Assembly (NCBI GenBank): GCA_017577925.1
Contig: PKQU01000107.1
Coordinates: 1 to 7,100, forward strand
From: Bacillota bacterium
GTDB taxonomy: Bacteria > Bacillota > Bacilli > Calditerricolales > Calditerricolaceae
Reading direction: 5' to 3'
DNA length: 7,100 nucleotides
The notes beneath the pieces were generated by a model. It ran no database searches and was not told where the DNA came from. It worked only from the letters and a program-made list of their open reading frames with translations. The translations under genes were made by a program, and so were the position numbers. Shown in pieces: positions 5,445 to 7,100 of the stretch (position 1 is its first letter; the number at the start of each line of letters is the position of its first letter).

Positions 5445-7100
5445 TCAGAAAAGCGACAACTGGTTCGTCTCCGGCAGATCGCGCAGGATCCCCTGCTCGG
5501 CCAACAATTCCACCACGGCACGGGAGACGCGGGCGCGCTGCTGCAGGTCCTCGACGGACAGGAACGGCCCCTCCTCCCGCGCCTCGACGATGGCTTTCGC
5601 CGCCGCCGTCCCGACGCCGGGCAGCGCGTTGAAGGGCGGGATGAGGGTGTTGCCGTCGACGAGGTACTGGGTCGCGTCGGAACGGTACAGGTCGACGTTC
5701 TGGAACGAAAAGCCCCGCGCCAGCATCTCCAGGCACATTTCGAGGATGGTCAGCAGGTTCTTCTCCTTCGGCGTGGCGCTGGCGCCCTTTTCGTTCAGCT
5801 CGCGGATCTTCTCCCGCACCGCGTCGGGGCCGCGGCGCACGAGGGCGAGATCAATGTCGTCGGCGCGGACGGTGAAGTAGGTGGCGTAAAACTCGATCGG
5901 CCGGTACACCTTGAACCAGGCAATGCGCACGGCCATCAGCACGTAGGCGACGGCATGGGCCTTGGGGAACATGTACTTGATCTTCTGGCACGATTCGATG
6001 TACCACTCCGGCACGCCGTGCTCGCGCATGGCGGCAATCTCCTCTTCTCCCAGGCCCTTCCCTTTGCGCACGCGCTCCATGATCTTGAAGGCCAGCGAGG
6101 GCTCCATGCCCTTTTGGATCAGGTAGACCATGATGTCGTCACGCGTGGAGATGACCTCGGAGAGCTTCGCCGTCCCGCTGCGGATGAGGTCCTGGGCGTT
6201 GTTCAGCCACACGTCAGTGCCATGGGACAACCCGGAGATGCGCACCAGCTCGGCAAAGGTCTTCGGCCGCGTGTCCTCCAGCATCTGGCGCACGAACTTC
6301 GTTCCGAATTCGGGGATACCCAGCGTGCCGACGTTGGTGCCGATCTCCTCCGGCGTCACACCCAGCGGCTCGGTGCTGCTGAAGATCCCGAGTACCTTCG
6401 GATCGTCGACGGGAACCTCCTTCGGATTGATGCCGGTGAGGTCCTGCAGCATGCGCAGCACCGTGGGATCATCGTGCCCGAGGATGTCCAGCTTGAGCAG
6501 GCGCCCGCTGATGGCATGGTAGTCGAAATGCGTCGTGATCGTTTCCGTATCCGGATCATCGGCCGGATGCTGGATCGGCGTGAAGTCGTACACCTCTTTG
6601 TTCTGCGGGATGACCATGAGCCCGCCGGGGTGCTGGCCGGTGGTCCGCTTCACGCCGGTCACGCCGCGGGCAAGGCGGTCGATCTCCGCCTGGCGCAGCT
6701 TGAGCCCGTTGTCTTCAACATACTTCATCACGAAACCATAGGCCGTCTTGTCGGCAACAGTGGAAATCGTCCCGGCGCGAAAGACGTAATCCCGACCAAA
6801 CAGCGTCTCGGTATATTTGTGGGCAATGGGCTGGTACTCGCCGGAGAAGTTGAGGTCGATGTCCGGGACCTTGTCCCCCTTGAAGCCCATAAACGTCTCG
6901 AAGGGGATGTCGTGACCGTCCTTCTTCAGTTTCGTTCCGCAACGCGGGCAATCCTTGTCCGGTAGGTCGAAGCCCGAGCCAACCGACCCGTCGGTGAAAA
7001 ACTGGCTGTAATGGCACGACGGACAAACATAGTGCGGCGGCAACGGGTTGACCTCGGTGATGCGCGTCATCGTCGCCACAAAGGAGGAACCGACGGAGCC
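5445..7100 (-). CDS. polC: DNA polymerase III PolC-type, C-terminal part (runs off the right edge)
   Basis: PolC is the main replicative DNA polymerase of low-GC Gram-positive lineages, usually about 1430-1440 residues. The last 551 are visible here, and the OB, PHP and inserted 3'-5' exonuclease regions lie outside. Numbering from the edge, CPSC (26-29) and CPRC (51-54) form the zinc-binding site. Catalytic aspartates are D80 and D82 in VPDIDLNFSGEYQP and D205 in LLKLDILGHDD. VKRTTGQHPGG is at 150-160. The conserved GLSHGTDVWL, RKGKGL and KIKYMFPKAHAVAYVLMAVRIAWFK segments follow. A helix-hairpin-helix like stretch, IPPFNALPGVGTAAAKAIVEAR, is at about 487-508, and the protein ends in QLSLF, a sliding-clamp binding motif. 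The frame is open to the last base (GSVGSSFVATMT...), so a GTG at 7079 is internal, not a start. No frameshift is seen. Confidence 0.99.
   Translation of the reverse strand, partial: GSVGSSFVATMTRITEVNPLPPHYVCPSCHYSQFFTDGSVGSGFDLPDKDCPRCGTKLKKDGHDIPFETFMGFKGDKVPDIDLNFSGEYQPIAHKYTETLFGRDYVFRAGTISTVADKTAYGFVMKYVEDNGLKLRQAEIDRLARGVTGVKRTTGQHPGGLMVIPQNKEVYDFTPIQHPADDPDTETITTHFDYHAISGRLLKLDILGHDDPTVLRMLQDLTGINPKEVPVDDPKVLGIFSSTEPLGVTPEEIGTNVGTLGIPEFGTKFVRQMLEDTRPKTFAELVRISGLSHGTDVWLNNAQDLIRSGTAKLSEVISTRDDIMVYLIQKGMEPSLAFKIMERVRKGKGLGEEEIAAMREHGVPEWYIESCQKIKYMFPKAHAVAYVLMAVRIAWFKVYRPIEFYATYFTVRADDIDLALVRRGPDAVREKIRELNEKGASATPKEKNLLTILEMCLEMLARGFSFQNVDLYRSDATQYLVDGNTLIPPFNALPGVGTAAAKAIVEAREEGPFLSVEDLQQRARVSRAVVELLAEQGILRDLPETNQLSLF

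Noticed and set aside
5383..5736. 117-codon minus-strand ORF within the polC end in another frame
   Set aside because: It overlaps the well-conserved PolC C-terminus out of frame. The Arg/Pro/Ala-rich product is typical of a GC-rich shadow frame.
5955..6965. 336-codon plus-strand open frame opposite polC
   Set aside because: It is again in exact register with the PolC codons. It lies wholly inside conserved polymerase sequence and has no recognisable protein features.
7077..7079. GTG at 7079 as the start of a short PolC-like gene
   Set aside because: The frame is open upstream to the window edge and encodes the conserved PolC residues GSVGSSF there, so the gene simply continues beyond the window.
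1..7100. Mobile elements, CRISPR repeats, tRNA/rRNA genes or a novel defence-type cassette
   Set aside because: No transposase, terminal inverted repeats, regularly spaced repeats or RNA gene motifs were seen. Essentially all sequence is accounted for by conserved core genes and one 125-base regulatory gap.

Overview
The window is one block of bacterial information-processing genes, all on the minus strand. In transcription order (right to left) it reads polC (3' part) - promoter/leader - rimP - nusA - ylxR (rnpM) - ylxQ - infB - ylxP - rbfA (5' part). PolC is the Gram-positive type replicative polymerase, and the rimP-nusA-ylxR-ylxQ-infB-ylxP-rbfA order is that of Bacillus and relatives. The organism is therefore very probably a member of Bacillota, most likely Bacillales. 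The sequence is clearly GC-rich, with GTG starts for rimP, ylxP and rbfA and many G/C third positions. This suggests one of the high-GC, often thermophilic, Bacillales-like lineages. I cannot name a genus.

Right part (5445-7100): the C-terminal 551 residues of PolC, with zinc-binding CxxC pairs, the three catalytic aspartates and the C-terminal clamp-binding QLSLF. The polC stop is followed by a 125-base intergenic region. It holds a strong sigma-A type promoter (TTGTCG-17-TATAAT with extended TG) and, downstream in the roughly 80-base leader, a 9-bp GCAA-loop hairpin with an interrupted U-tail. Because the hairpin lies between the promoter and rimP, it can act both as the polC terminator and as an attenuator of the rimP-nusA-infB operon. 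This fits NusA-dependent autoregulation as reported for B. subtilis.

Middle and left part (1-5319): the operon itself. RimP and RbfA mature the 30S subunit, and IF2 (infB) places initiator tRNA. NusA controls elongation, pausing and termination. YlxR/RnpM is an RNase P modulator, YlxQ is an L7Ae-type kink-turn binder, and YlxP is a small DUF503 protein. The genes are packed tightly: ylxR/ylxQ overlap by 8 nt, ylxQ/infB by 4 nt (ATGA) and infB/ylxP by 4 nt (GTGA). Gaps of 26-41 nt with recognisable ribosome binding sites separate the others.

I found no mobile element, CRISPR array, tRNA/rRNA gene or unknown gene cassette. This is a conserved core region, and the only real regulatory novelty candidate is the leader at 5320-5444. 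Long plus-strand open frames opposite infB, nusA and polC are codon-register artefacts.
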